This document shows, in pieces, positions 50,613-58,260 of a stretch of 64,000 nucleotides of DNA. Origin of the DNA: JAFKFH01 sp017307375 (GTDB taxonomy: Bacteria > Pseudomonadota > Alphaproteobacteria > Ferrovibrionales > Ferrovibrionaceae); assembly GCA_965229335.1 (NCBI GenBank), contig OZ245874.1:1302001-1366000 (forward strand). Direction: 5' to 3'. The notes beneath the pieces were generated by a model that ran no database searches, was not told the DNA's origin, and saw only the letters and a program-made list of their open reading frames with translations. The position numbers were made by a program, and so were the translations under genes. Each line of letters starts with the position of its first letter. The stretch's first letter is position 1.

Positions 50613-50705
50613 CCGTCGCCCCGGGTTCGATCCGGGGCCCAGGGTTCGGAGCCTCGCAGGCGGTGACGCGCCTACCCTGGCTTCCCGCTGTCGCGGGAAT
50701 GACGG
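50613..50705. repeat. Cloverleaf-forming palindromic repeat between livJ and livG
   Basis: An outer stem CCGTC (50613-50617) / GACGG (50701-50705) encloses three hairpins. These are GCCCCGG/CCGGGGC (50618-50638, loop GTTCGAT), CCAGGG/CCCTGG (50639-50680, with inner AGGCG/CGCCT), and TTCCCGC/GCGGGAA (50682-50699, loop TGTC). The last hairpin flanked by GAATGACGG is a form seen in widespread intergenic repeats of proteobacteria. It fills the livJ-livG gap. Confidence 0.75.
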
Positions 50706-50732
50706 TGATGGGCATGGAAACCTGCCGCGCCG

Positions 50733-51980
50733 TCAGTTCTTCATCCACGGCGGCAGCTTGAACTCGCCCGTCGCATATTGCGGCGGCGAGAGCAGCACGC
50801 GATCGCCTTGCCACAGCTGGTAGAATTGCAGCGGGACATGGGCGTCGTCCTGCACGGCCAGATGCGTCTTCTGGTCGAAGGCCATCTTGCCCTGCGCGGA
50901 ATCGAGGGTCATCGCCCCCATCGCCTTGCCGATCGCCTCGTGCTTGGCCGGGTCCTTGACCTGTTCGAGCGCCTTCAGATAGTGCCAGGCCATTTCGTAG
51001 AGCATGACGCCATAGGGGCCGCCCTCGGCGCCCCAGCGCGCCTTGTATTGGGCGAGGCGTTCGCCGGCCAGCGGGTATTTCGGGCTGCGGATCGGGCCGC
51101 CCAGCAGGTTGTAGAGCACGCCGGTGGCGTTGTTGCCGGCCAGCTTGACGAATTCCGGCACCGAGGGCGCGTATTGCAGGAACACCAGGCTGTTGGTCGG
51201 CGCCTCCATGAACTGGTTCATGAACGTTGCCGAATTGCCCGGCAGGTAATCGGTGTTGATGACGACGTCGGGCGGGTCCTGCCGGACCTTGGCGAGGATG
51301 ACGCGCCAGTCGGTGACCTCGCCGAACGGCACCAGCTCGTCGACCGTGATGGTCCACCCGGCCTTGGCGAATACCTTTTTCATGCCTTCCGAGATCGTCT
51401 TCGAATAGGCGTTGTCGGACGAGACGATGGCGACCTTCTTGCTGGCCAGCTTGATCTTGCCCGCCTTGGCCAGGCCCTCGACGAACGGCGTCACCTGGGT
51501 CTCGTAACCGTCGAACGACGGCGTGTAGGACCAGCAGCACCAGAATTTCGCCGGATCCGGCGCGATGATCGCGCGGGTCTGCCCCGACGGGCCGGCGATC
51601 AGGAACGGCATGTCGGCGTCGGCCATCAGGTTGATCTCGAAATTCGAGATGCTGGCATAGCCGGTCAGGATGACCTGGACGTCCTTGTCGGCCAGCAGGC
51701 GCTCGACCGCCGAGGTCACCGCATTGGCCGAACCGTCCTTGACGTCGACGGCCATGACCTCGAACGTCGAGCCGGCGATGCCGCCCTTCTTGTTGGCTTC
51801 CTCGACAGCCATCGTCACGCCGTGGACATAGTCCTCGCCGTCGCCGCTGGCCGGGCCGGTCAGCGGTGCCAGCACGCCGAGCTTGACGGTCGCGGCATCG
51901 GCCGCGCCCGGTACTGCCCACAGCAGCGCGGCGGCCGCCGCCGCGCCCAACAGCCTGCCCCGTGAAATTCCGAACATCAT
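50733..51980 (-). CDS. livJ: Liv-type ABC substrate-binding protein
   Basis: A 415-residue periplasmic binding protein (type I fold). Signal peptide to about residue 28 (AVPGAADAA). VKLGVLAPLTGPASGDGEDYVHGVTMAVEEANKKGG is the standard N-terminal strand-helix of LivJ/AmiC relatives. The pocket has an uncommon FWCCWSY stretch. It leads the operon livJ-livG-livF-livH-livM-hydrolase. The substrate is unknown: family members bind branched amino acids, amides and aromatic acids. Confidence 0.94.
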   Translation of the reverse strand: MMFGISRGRLLGAAAAAALLWAVPGAADAATVKLGVLAPLTGPASGDGEDYVHGVTMAVEEANKKGGIAGSTFEVMAVDVKDGSANAVTSAVERLLADKDVQVILTGYASISNFEINLMADADMPFLIAGPSGQTRAIIAPDPAKFWCCWSYTPSFDGYETQVTPFVEGLAKAGKIKLASKKVAIVSSDNAYSKTISEGMKKVFAKAGWTITVDELVPFGEVTDWRVILAKVRQDPPDVVINTDYLPGNSATFMNQFMEAPTNSLVFLQYAPSVPEFVKLAGNNATGVLYNLLGGPIRSPKYPLAGERLAQYKARWGAEGGPYGVMLYEMAWHYLKALEQVKDPAKHEAIGKAMGAMTLDSAQGKMAFDQKTHLAVQDDAHVPLQFYQLWQGDRVLLSPPQYATGEFKLPPWMKN

Positions 51981-52058
51981 TGCCCCTCCTGCCTGAACAG
52001 GAGGGATCGTAGGCCCAACCGGCCGCGCCGACCCCCTAGCAGGGTTGCTAGGTCGGCT

Positions 52059-52862
52059 TCAGATCAGGCGCAGCCGATGCGCCTTCAGTGCGGCATGATG
52101 CTTGTTGGACGCGTCCATCTTGCGGATCGCCGACTGCAGGTGGAAGTTCACCGTGGCGACCGAGCGGCCCAGGATGCAGGCGATCTCGCCCGATGTCTTG
52201 CCGTCGGCGGTCCAGGCCAGGCATTCGCGCTCGCGCTGCGTCAGGGCCTGGGGCTCGGCGCTGCCGCGCACGGCCAGCTGTTCGATGCAGCGGGCGTGAA
52301 CCGCCTGGGCCAGCGCATGCAACGGCAGCACCGCGGCGGCCAAGGCGTCGCCGAACTCGGCCTGGCGCGGATGGGAGATCGAGAAGATGCCGCAATCGCC
52401 GTCCGGCCCGTGCACCGGAATCGTGTAGCCGTGGACGATCCCGAACGATCCCGCCTCGCCGAAGAACGTCTGCCGGGGTTTGTCGAGTGTGGCGAGATAA
52501 CCCTGGCCGCCCCACTGGAAGGGGCGCCGCGCGCGTTCGCCCACGGCGACGACGGTGTCGAGCGACTGGTAGCGCTGCCGGACATAGCGGGCGTGCCACT
52601 CTGCCGGATAATTCGTGATGAACACGAGCTGGCTGGCCCGGCTCAGCCGCTCGCCGCAGCGGGGGCTCGTGCCATACGAGAAGAACATGAATCCGGCATC
52701 GGCAACCAAGTCCGCGATCGCGGTGCGCAGGGCATTGTCGTCCGGCAGGGAGTCGAGTTGGCGCGATACCGCCTCGTATCTGGCGATATCGATCGATTTG
52801 CGGCCCGGGCCGGTGTCCGGGGCCGCCAGGCTGGCTGTCTGGGGGCCGCCCATGTCGTGCAT
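52059..52862 (-). CDS. LuxR-type regulator with autoinducer-binding domain (LuxR solo)
   Basis: A 267-residue regulator. The N-terminal autoinducer-binding domain (about 40-185) has ITNYPAEWHARYVRQRYQSLDTVV with the ligand-pocket W, Y and D conserved but Thr after Asp where acyl-homoserine-lactone sensors have Pro. GIVHGYTIPVHGPDGDCGIFSI follows. The C-terminal LuxR helix-turn-helix (about 200-262) is ALTQRERECLAWTADGKTSGEIACILGRSVATVNFHLQSAIRKM. No luxI-type synthase is present. It lies 78 bases upstream of livJ in the same direction and may sense a ligand related to that transporter. Confidence 0.9.
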   Translation of the reverse strand: MHDMGGPQTASLAAPDTGPGRKSIDIARYEAVSRQLDSLPDDNALRTAIADLVADAGFMFFSYGTSPRCGERLSRASQLVFITNYPAEWHARYVRQRYQSLDTVVAVGERARRPFQWGGQGYLATLDKPRQTFFGEAGSFGIVHGYTIPVHGPDGDCGIFSISHPRQAEFGDALAAAVLPLHALAQAVHARCIEQLAVRGSAEPQALTQRERECLAWTADGKTSGEIACILGRSVATVNFHLQSAIRKMDASNKHHAALKAHRLRLI

Positions 52863-52916
52863 GCCTCACCCTGCGTGTTGCCCGCAGTCTAGCGCCGGCC
52901 ATGGCGGCCCCGCAAC

Positions 52917-53117
52917 CTAGAGCGGTTTGCGGCCGATCATGGCGCAAGCCGGGCAGAAGCCGACGAAGCCGGTGAGGGCGGCCGCCGCGCCGGCCGCGAT
53001 CAGCCCATAGCCGAGCGGGGTGCCCGGCAGGGCGATCGCGCCGGCGGCGATCAATCCGGCCGCCGCGGCGATCCGCAGGCCGCGTTCGACGGCGCCGACA
53101 TTCTTGCGGTAGAGCAT
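52917..53117 (-). CDS. DUF2892 (YgaP-like) small membrane protein
   Basis: A 66-residue protein with two helices. VGAVERGLRIAAAAGLIAAG and the C-terminal GFCPACAMIGRKPL (C-P-A-C) are diagnostic of DUF2892, found alone or at the end of rhodaneses. Possibly a sulfur or metal-related membrane protein. It is an isolated gene next to tyrC. Confidence 0.88.
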   Translation of the reverse strand: MLYRKNVGAVERGLRIAAAAGLIAAGAIALPGTPLGYGLIAAGAAAALTGFVGFCPACAMIGRKPL

Positions 53118-53177
53118 GGCGGGTTCCTCCTTGCCGATGGTCTCACCGGTAAGGAGGGGCCGGGTGCGGAAAACGAT

Positions 53178-54101
53178 TCAGTTTTTTGTCGGTGTCCGGC
53201 CGAAATCGGGCGCGGCGGTTTCCTGGCCGGCATCGATGATCTCGCGCCGGATCGCCCGCGTGCGGGTGAACAGGTCCTGCAGGGCCTGGCCGTCGGACCA
53301 GCGGATCGCGCGTTGCAGCGAGAACAGGTCCTCGGTGAACCGCCCGAGCATCTCGAGCACCGCGGTGCGGTTGTTCAGGAACACGTCGCGCCACATCACC
53401 GGGTCGGAGGCGGCGATCCGGGTGAAGTCGCGGAAACCGCCGGCCGAGAAGCGGATGACGTCGTTGTGGGTGACGGTTTCCAGGTCGTCGGCGGTGCCGA
53501 CGATGTTGTAGGCGATCAGATGCGGCACATGGCTGGTGATCGCCAGCACCAGGTCGTGGCGATGGGCATCCATGATCTCGACCTTGGAGCCGAGCACCCG
53601 CCAGAACGCCGACAACCGCTCGATCGCCGCGGGATCCGAACCCGGCGCCGGGGTGATGATGCACCAGCGATTGCGGAACAGCGAGGCGAAGCCGGCCTTG
53701 GGGCCGGAGTTCTCGGTGCCTGCCACCGGATGGGCCGGTACCAGATGCACGCCCGCCGGCAACAGCGGGCCGAGATGGTCGATGACCGACTGCTTGGACG
53801 AGCCGGTATCGGAGACGATCGTGCCGGGCTTCAGGAACGGGGCCAGTGCCTCGCCGGCGGCCCGCATCGCGCCGAGCGGGATCGCCAGGATGACGAGGCC
53901 GGCTTCAGTGAGGACGGGGGCGGGCTCGGTCATGGCCTCGTCGACCAGGCCCAGTTCGAGTGCCTCGGCGCAATGCTGGGCGCTGGCGTCGACGCAGACG
54001 ATGCGGCGGGCCAAACCATGCTCGCGAATGCCGCGGGCGATCGAGCCGCCGATCAGCCCGATGCCGACCAGGGCGACGGTATCGAACATCGGCGCGGTCA
54101 T
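53178..54101 (-). CDS. tyrC: Prephenate/arogenate dehydrogenase
   Basis: A 307-residue NAD(P)-dependent enzyme of tyrosine synthesis. The dinucleotide loop is VALVGIGLIGGSIARGI, followed by VSDTGSSKQSVI, the catalytic histidine region AHPVAGTENSGP, and HDLVLAITSHVPHLIAYNI. ATG at 54101 overlaps the hisC stop (ATGA). Cyclohexadienyl dehydrogenase activity (both substrates) is common when it is named TyrC. Confidence 0.94.
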   Translation of the reverse strand: MTAPMFDTVALVGIGLIGGSIARGIREHGLARRIVCVDASAQHCAEALELGLVDEAMTEPAPVLTEAGLVILAIPLGAMRAAGEALAPFLKPGTIVSDTGSSKQSVIDHLGPLLPAGVHLVPAHPVAGTENSGPKAGFASLFRNRWCIITPAPGSDPAAIERLSAFWRVLGSKVEIMDAHRHDLVLAITSHVPHLIAYNIVGTADDLETVTHNDVIRFSAGGFRDFTRIAASDPVMWRDVFLNNRTAVLEMLGRFTEDLFSLQRAIRWSDGQALQDLFTRTRAIRREIIDAGQETAAPDFGRTPTKN

Positions 54102-55222
54102 GCCAGTGCCGCGGGATCGACCAGCGTGTCCGGGTGCGCCGCCAGGAAGTCGGCCAGGGCGGCCAGCACCGCCTCGTTCTCCTCGTCGGTCCCGAGGCTG
54201 AGCCGCAGGAACTGCGGCAGGCCATAGCCGGCGACCGGGCGCAGGATCAGGCCGCGCCGCTGCAGGAAGCGGAAGGCGGCAGCCGCATCGTGGGCACCCT
54301 CGGGGAAGCGGATCAGCATGAAATTGCCGACCGAAGGCAGGGTCGACAGGCCCAGGCGGGCGATGCCGTCGGCCATGCGGGCAAGCCACTTGTCGTTATG
54401 CCGGCGCGCCGCCTCGACCCAATCGGCATCGGCCAGTGCCGCGACCGCCGCCGCCTGCGCCGGCGCGTTGACGTTGAACGGGCCGCGCATCCGGTTCATC
54501 ACATCGATGAAGGCTTCCGGGCCGTAGGCCCAGCCGACCCGCATCCCGCCCAGGCCGTAGATCTTCGAGAAGGTGCGCAGCACTACGGTGTTGTCGGTCG
54601 TCTCGACCAGTTCCATGCCCGCCGAATAGTCGTTGCGGCTGACATATTCGGCATAGGCGGCATCGACCACCATCAGCACGTCGGCGGGCAGGCGGTCGCG
54701 CAGGCTGCGCAATTCGGCCGCGGTCACGTAGCTGCCGGTCGGGTTGTTCGGATTGGTGACGAAGACGATGCGGGTGCGCGGGGTGACCGCGGCCAGCAGC
54801 GCCTCGATATCGGTGCGGTAGTCGATCTCGGGCGCCATCACCGGCTCGGCCCCGGCGGTCCTGGCCGAGATCGCATACATCAGGAAGCCGTGGCGGCTGA
54901 ACAGCACCTCGTCGCCCGGCCCGGCGAAGGCCCGCACCAGCAGGCCGATCAGTTCGTCCGAACCGTTGCCGACGACGATGCGATCGGCCGGGATGCCCCA
55001 TTTCGCCGCCAGCGCCTCGCGCAGATCGCCATGGCCGCCATCGGGATAGCGGTGCAGTTCGGCGGCCAGCGCCATGTAGGCCGCGACCGCCTTGGCCGAC
55101 GGCCCGAGGGGCGATTCGTTTGACGACAGCTTGGCGACCTTGGTCACCCCCTCGACCTTGGCTTCGCCGCCCTTGTAGGGGACGATGTCGAGAATACCGG
55201 GTTGGGGCTTGGGCAGCGGCAC
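54098..55222 (-). CDS. hisC: Histidinol-phosphate (aromatic) aminotransferase
   Basis: A 374-residue fold-I PLP enzyme. VAKLSSNESPLGPS, VFVTNPNNPTGSYV, YAEYV and the PLP lysine in LRTFSKIYGLGGMRVGWAYG are HisC marks. Located between chorismate mutase and tyrC genes, it is well placed to transaminate prephenate or 4-hydroxyphenylpyruvate as well as histidinol phosphate. Confidence 0.95.
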   Translation of the reverse strand: MPLPKPQPGILDIVPYKGGEAKVEGVTKVAKLSSNESPLGPSAKAVAAYMALAAELHRYPDGGHGDLREALAAKWGIPADRIVVGNGSDELIGLLVRAFAGPGDEVLFSRHGFLMYAISARTAGAEPVMAPEIDYRTDIEALLAAVTPRTRIVFVTNPNNPTGSYVTAAELRSLRDRLPADVLMVVDAAYAEYVSRNDYSAGMELVETTDNTVVLRTFSKIYGLGGMRVGWAYGPEAFIDVMNRMRGPFNVNAPAQAAAVAALADADWVEAARRHNDKWLARMADGIARLGLSTLPSVGNFMLIRFPEGAHDAAAAFRFLQRRGLILRPVAGYGLPQFLRLSLGTDEENEAVLAALADFLAAHPDTLVDPAALA

Positions 55223-55250
55223 GGCGGCAATCCTTCAGGCAAGAAAAACG

Positions 55251-56132
55251 TCAGCCCGGCGGCAGGCAGGCATAGGAACCGATACTTATCAGGCGATGCA
55301 GCGCGCCGCCGCTGTCGGCCAGCGCCTGGGCCAGCCGGGGATCCTGTTCGGCGACGAAGCTGCGGATCTCGAACAGCAGATGGCTGCCGCGGCCATCCTC
55401 GCGCACGGCGATGATCTGGCCTTCGAGGCCGGCGCGTGCCAGCTTGCCCGACAGCGTGCCGCGCGACATCTGGTCGGAAATCGTCGCGACGACGAGGCTC
55501 AGATCCTCGCCGGACGGTTCGGGGGTGGCGGTCGCGATAACGTAGGAGGTCAGCTCCTCGAACCGGCCGGGCGGGTCGGCGAGGCCGGGCAGGCGGGCGA
55601 CGACCCGGGGCGGCAGCCCGTCGCCGAGCGCCGCGGCCTCGACCGCGATCGAATCCCACCAGGGTTCGGCGTCGCCTTCCGGCGGCAAGGGCAGCACGCC
55701 CACGGTACCGGGCTGGGTGGTGACGCCGCGTAACACGACCGGTGCGGTCCGGTGCAGCGACATCTCGATGGTCGAGCCGAAGTGGTTGCGCGCCAGATCC
55801 CAGTAGCCGACGGATTTTTCCGGTGCCAGCACCGCGACATGCAGCGGTGCCTGCAGGTGATAGAGACCCCCGGTGATCTCGCGATAGACCCGGGCCAGGG
55901 TCGCGGCCGGCAACTGCCCGGCGTGCCGCGCCAGCAGGCGTTGCATCGTCACCGCCTCGCGCCCCGGCCGCAGGAAGCGGGTGCCGCGGGTCGGCGGCAG
56001 GCTGGCGGCAAGCCGTGCGGTCAGTTCGGCGCGCTCGCGCAGCAGATCGTGCAGCCGGTCGTCGAGCGTGTCGATGTCGCGGCGGATCGCTTCCGGGTCG
56101 GATATGGCAGAATCGGCGGGAATGTCGCTCAT
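55251..56132 (-). CDS. Chorismate mutase with degenerate prephenate-dehydratase/ACT region
   Basis: A 293-residue protein. The first 93 residues form an AroQ chorismate mutase (AIRRDIDTLDDRLHDLLRERAELTARLA…FLRPGREAVTMQRLL). Residues about 97-200 align by eye with a prephenate dehydratase half (HVAVLAPEKSVGYWDLARNHFG), but the catalytic T-R-F is changed to T-S-Y (ELTSYVIA). Residues 210-290 resemble an ACT domain with the ESRP motif missing (VREDGRGSHLLFEIRSF). So it probably works only as a mutase, perhaps with the remnant as regulator. ATG 56132 starts the family's usual form. Confidence 0.85.
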   Translation of the reverse strand: MSDIPADSAISDPEAIRRDIDTLDDRLHDLLRERAELTARLAASLPPTRGTRFLRPGREAVTMQRLLARHAGQLPAATLARVYREITGGLYHLQAPLHVAVLAPEKSVGYWDLARNHFGSTIEMSLHRTAPVVLRGVTTQPGTVGVLPLPPEGDAEPWWDSIAVEAAALGDGLPPRVVARLPGLADPPGRFEELTSYVIATATPEPSGEDLSLVVATISDQMSRGTLSGKLARAGLEGQIIAVREDGRGSHLLFEIRSFVAEQDPRLAQALADSGGALHRLISIGSYACLPPG

Positions 56133-56243
56133 GTCGGGGGCAATCCCTCCGGGTGGGCCCGGGGCGTAGAACATGGGTAATCGAGGGGTTTCCTGTTTAA
56201 GGGTCGCACGCGGCAAAAGCAAAGGAAAGATCGTGCATGAATC

Positions 56244-56272
56244 TTGACGCCGACCCCATCGCGGCGTAACAA
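56244..56272 (+). promoter_or_regulatory. metX promoter
   Basis: TTGACG (56244-56249), 17 bases, TAACAA (56267-56272). The start point would be near 56279, a few bases before the SAM-II fold. Confidence 0.55.
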
Positions 56273-56282
56273 TCCACGCCGA

Positions 56283-56337
56283 TCCGTGGTGATTTGAGCC
56301 GACCGGCTTGCGGCCACGTTAAACAAAGCGCTAAAAG
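56283..56337 (+). ncRNA. SAM-II riboswitch
   Basis: The stem CGTGG (56285-56289) / CCACG (56314-56318), the linker GTGATTTG, the block CCGGCTTGC, TTAAA after the stem and the distal GCTAAA (56330-56335) match the SAM-II (metA/metX) aptamer, an H-type pseudoknot. It lies between a promoter and a terminator, upstream of metX. SAM binding should lower metX expression. Confidence 0.92.
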
Positions 56338-56349
56338 GTCGGGTGTCGC

Positions 56350-56382
56350 AAACCCCGGCCCTTTGGCGTCCGGGGTTTTTTT
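56350..56382 (+). terminator. Terminator downstream of the SAM-II aptamer
   Basis: AAACCCCGG (56350-56358) pairs with CCGGGGTTT (56370-56378), 11-base loop, then seven T (56376-56382). It is a clean intrinsic terminator within the metX leader, 12 bases after the aptamer, so control may act by attenuation. Confidence 0.88.
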
Positions 56383-56434
56383 GTCCCTGGCAGCCGGCAT
56401 TGCCGTCGCTGCCGCAAAGGGGGGAGCGGCAAGA

Positions 56435-57616
56435 ATGAACACGGCGCCCATGCCTGGCACGGCGACGGCGACGGTCGAGGCCGACGGCGCGGTCGAAGCC
56501 CGTGCGACGCTCGGGCTGGACCAGCCGCTGCGGCTCGATTGCGGGCTCGATTTCGGGCCTTTCTCGATCGCCTACCGCACCTATGGCCGGCTGAATGCGG
56601 AAAAGTCGAACGCCATCCTGATCTGCCACGCACTGACCGGCGACCATCACGTGGCGTCGAACAATCCGCTGACCGGCAAACCCGGCTGGTGGCATGTGAT
56701 GGTCGGGCCGGGCAAGGTCATCGACACCGACCGCTATTACGTCGTCTGCTCGAACGTCATCGGCGGCTGCATGGGATCGACCGGCCCGAAGGAGGCCGAT
56801 CCGCGTACCGGCACGCCCTATGGCCTGACCTTTCCGGTCATCACCATCAACGACATGGTGCGCGCCCAGGCCCTGCTGCTCGACCATCTCGGCGTCGGCG
56901 ACCTGTTCTGCGTGATCGGCGGCTCGATGGGCGGCATGCAGGTGCTGTCCTGGGCGGCGTTGTTTCCCCGGCGGGTCTTCGCCGCGATCCCGATCGCCTG
57001 CGCAGCGCGCCATTCGGCGCAGAACATCGCCTTTCACGAGGTCGGCCGCCAGGCCATCATGGCCGACCCGGAATGGCGCGCCGGCGCCTATCTCGACCTG
57101 GGCACCAACCCGCGCGCCGGCCTGGCCGTCGCACGCATGGCCGCCCACATCACCTACCTGTCCGAAGCCGCGCTGCACCGCAAGTTCGGCCGCGCCCTGC
57201 AGGACCGCGAGCGCGTCACCTACGGCTTCGAAGCGGACTTCGCGGTCGAAAGCTATCTGCGCCACCAGGGCTCGGCCTTCGTCGAACGCTTCGACGCCAA
57301 TTCCTATCTCTACATCACCCGGGCGATGGACTATTTCGATCTCGCCGCCGAGCATGGCGGCTCGCTCGCCCGGGCATTCCAGGGCACGAAGACGCGGTTC
57401 TGCCTGGTCTCCTTCACCTCCGACTGGCTGTTTCCCACGTCCGAATCCCGCGAGGTCGTCCAGGCGCTGAACGCGGTGGCCGCGAACGTCTCGTTCGTCG
57501 AGATCGAGACCGACAAGGGGCATGACGCGTTCCTGCTCGACGAGCCGGAGATGTTCAAGACCCTGGGCGGTTTCCTCGAAGGTTGCGCCGAGCATCGCGG
57601 GATCGGCCGGAAATGA
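56435..57616 (+). CDS. metX: Homoserine O-acetyltransferase
   Basis: First committed step of methionine synthesis. A 393-residue alpha/beta hydrolase. Nucleophile elbow IGGSMGGMQVLSWA, ICHALTGDHHVAS oxyanion region, SDWLFPTSES and the catalytic His in DKGHDAFLLDE. The AAGGGGGGAG lies 9 bases before ATG. It is under the SAM-II leader and overlaps metW by ATGA. Confidence 0.97.
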   Translation: MNTAPMPGTATATVEADGAVEARATLGLDQPLRLDCGLDFGPFSIAYRTYGRLNAEKSNAILICHALTGDHHVASNNPLTGKPGWWHVMVGPGKVIDTDRYYVVCSNVIGGCMGSTGPKEADPRTGTPYGLTFPVITINDMVRAQALLLDHLGVGDLFCVIGGSMGGMQVLSWAALFPRRVFAAIPIACAARHSAQNIAFHEVGRQAIMADPEWRAGAYLDLGTNPRAGLAVARMAAHITYLSEAALHRKFGRALQDRERVTYGFEADFAVESYLRHQGSAFVERFDANSYLYITRAMDYFDLAAEHGGSLARAFQGTKTRFCLVSFTSDWLFPTSESREVVQALNAVAANVSFVEIETDKGHDAFLLDEPEMFKTLGGFLEGCAEHRGIGRK

Positions 57617-58233
57617 GCGCGCCTTCGGATATCCGCGGCGATCTCCGGCTGATCGCCGAAATGGTCGACCCCGATACCCGGGTGCTCGACATCGGCTGCG
57701 GCGACGGCCAGCTGCTCGAATATCTCGGCCGCAGCCGCCGTGTCGACGGCCGCGGCATCGAGATCGGGCAGGCCGGCGTCAATGCCTGCGTCGCCCGTGG
57801 CCTGTCGGTGATCCAGGGCGACGCCGACAATGATCTCAGCGCCTATCCCGACGAAGCCTTCGATTACGTCATCCTGAGCCTGACGCTGCAGGCGACGCGC
57901 AATCCGCGGCTGGTGCTGAACGAAATGCTGCGGATCGGCCGGCGGGCGATCGTCTCCTTTCCCAATTTCGGCCATTGGCGGATCCGCCGCTGGCTGTTGT
58001 TCCGGGGCACGATGCCGATGACCGATGCGCTGGCCGATCCCTGGTACGCCACGCCCAACATCCATCTGTGCACGATCCGCGACTTCGACAATCTGTGCCT
58101 CGAACTCGGCATCCGTATCGAGCGGCGGGTGGCGGTATCGGGTCCGGCGACCGAAGGCGGCTACCGACCCGTCTCGCTGTTTCCCAATCTGTTCGGCGAA
58201 CAGGCCGTTTACCTGCTGTCGCGCCGCCGCTAA
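57613..58233 (+). CDS. metW: MetW, methionine biosynthesis partner protein
   Basis: A 206-residue class I methyltransferase-like protein. SAM loop VLDIGCGDGQLLEYLG, DYVILSLTLQATRNPRLVLNEMLRIG, SFPNFGHWRIR and PNIHLCTIRDF are MetW hallmarks. MetW stimulates MetX in the homoserine acetyltransferase route. The ATG overlaps the metX stop (ATGA). Confidence 0.96.
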   Translation: MSAPSDIRGDLRLIAEMVDPDTRVLDIGCGDGQLLEYLGRSRRVDGRGIEIGQAGVNACVARGLSVIQGDADNDLSAYPDEAFDYVILSLTLQATRNPRLVLNEMLRIGRRAIVSFPNFGHWRIRRWLLFRGTMPMTDALADPWYATPNIHLCTIRDFDNLCLELGIRIERRVAVSGPATEGGYRPVSLFPNLFGEQAVYLLSRRR

Positions 58234-58260
58234 TCTTCGCCGCGGGGATCAGTTTGGGGG

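Noticed and set aside
50613..50705. A tRNA gene, because of the T-arm-like GTTCGATCC and cloverleaf shape
   Set aside because: The outer stem has only 5 pairs, no anticodon arm with a 7-base loop, no D-arm consensus and no CCA end. It fits a palindromic repeat.
52059..52862. Complete quorum-sensing pair
   Set aside because: No LuxI-type synthase occurs anywhere in the window.
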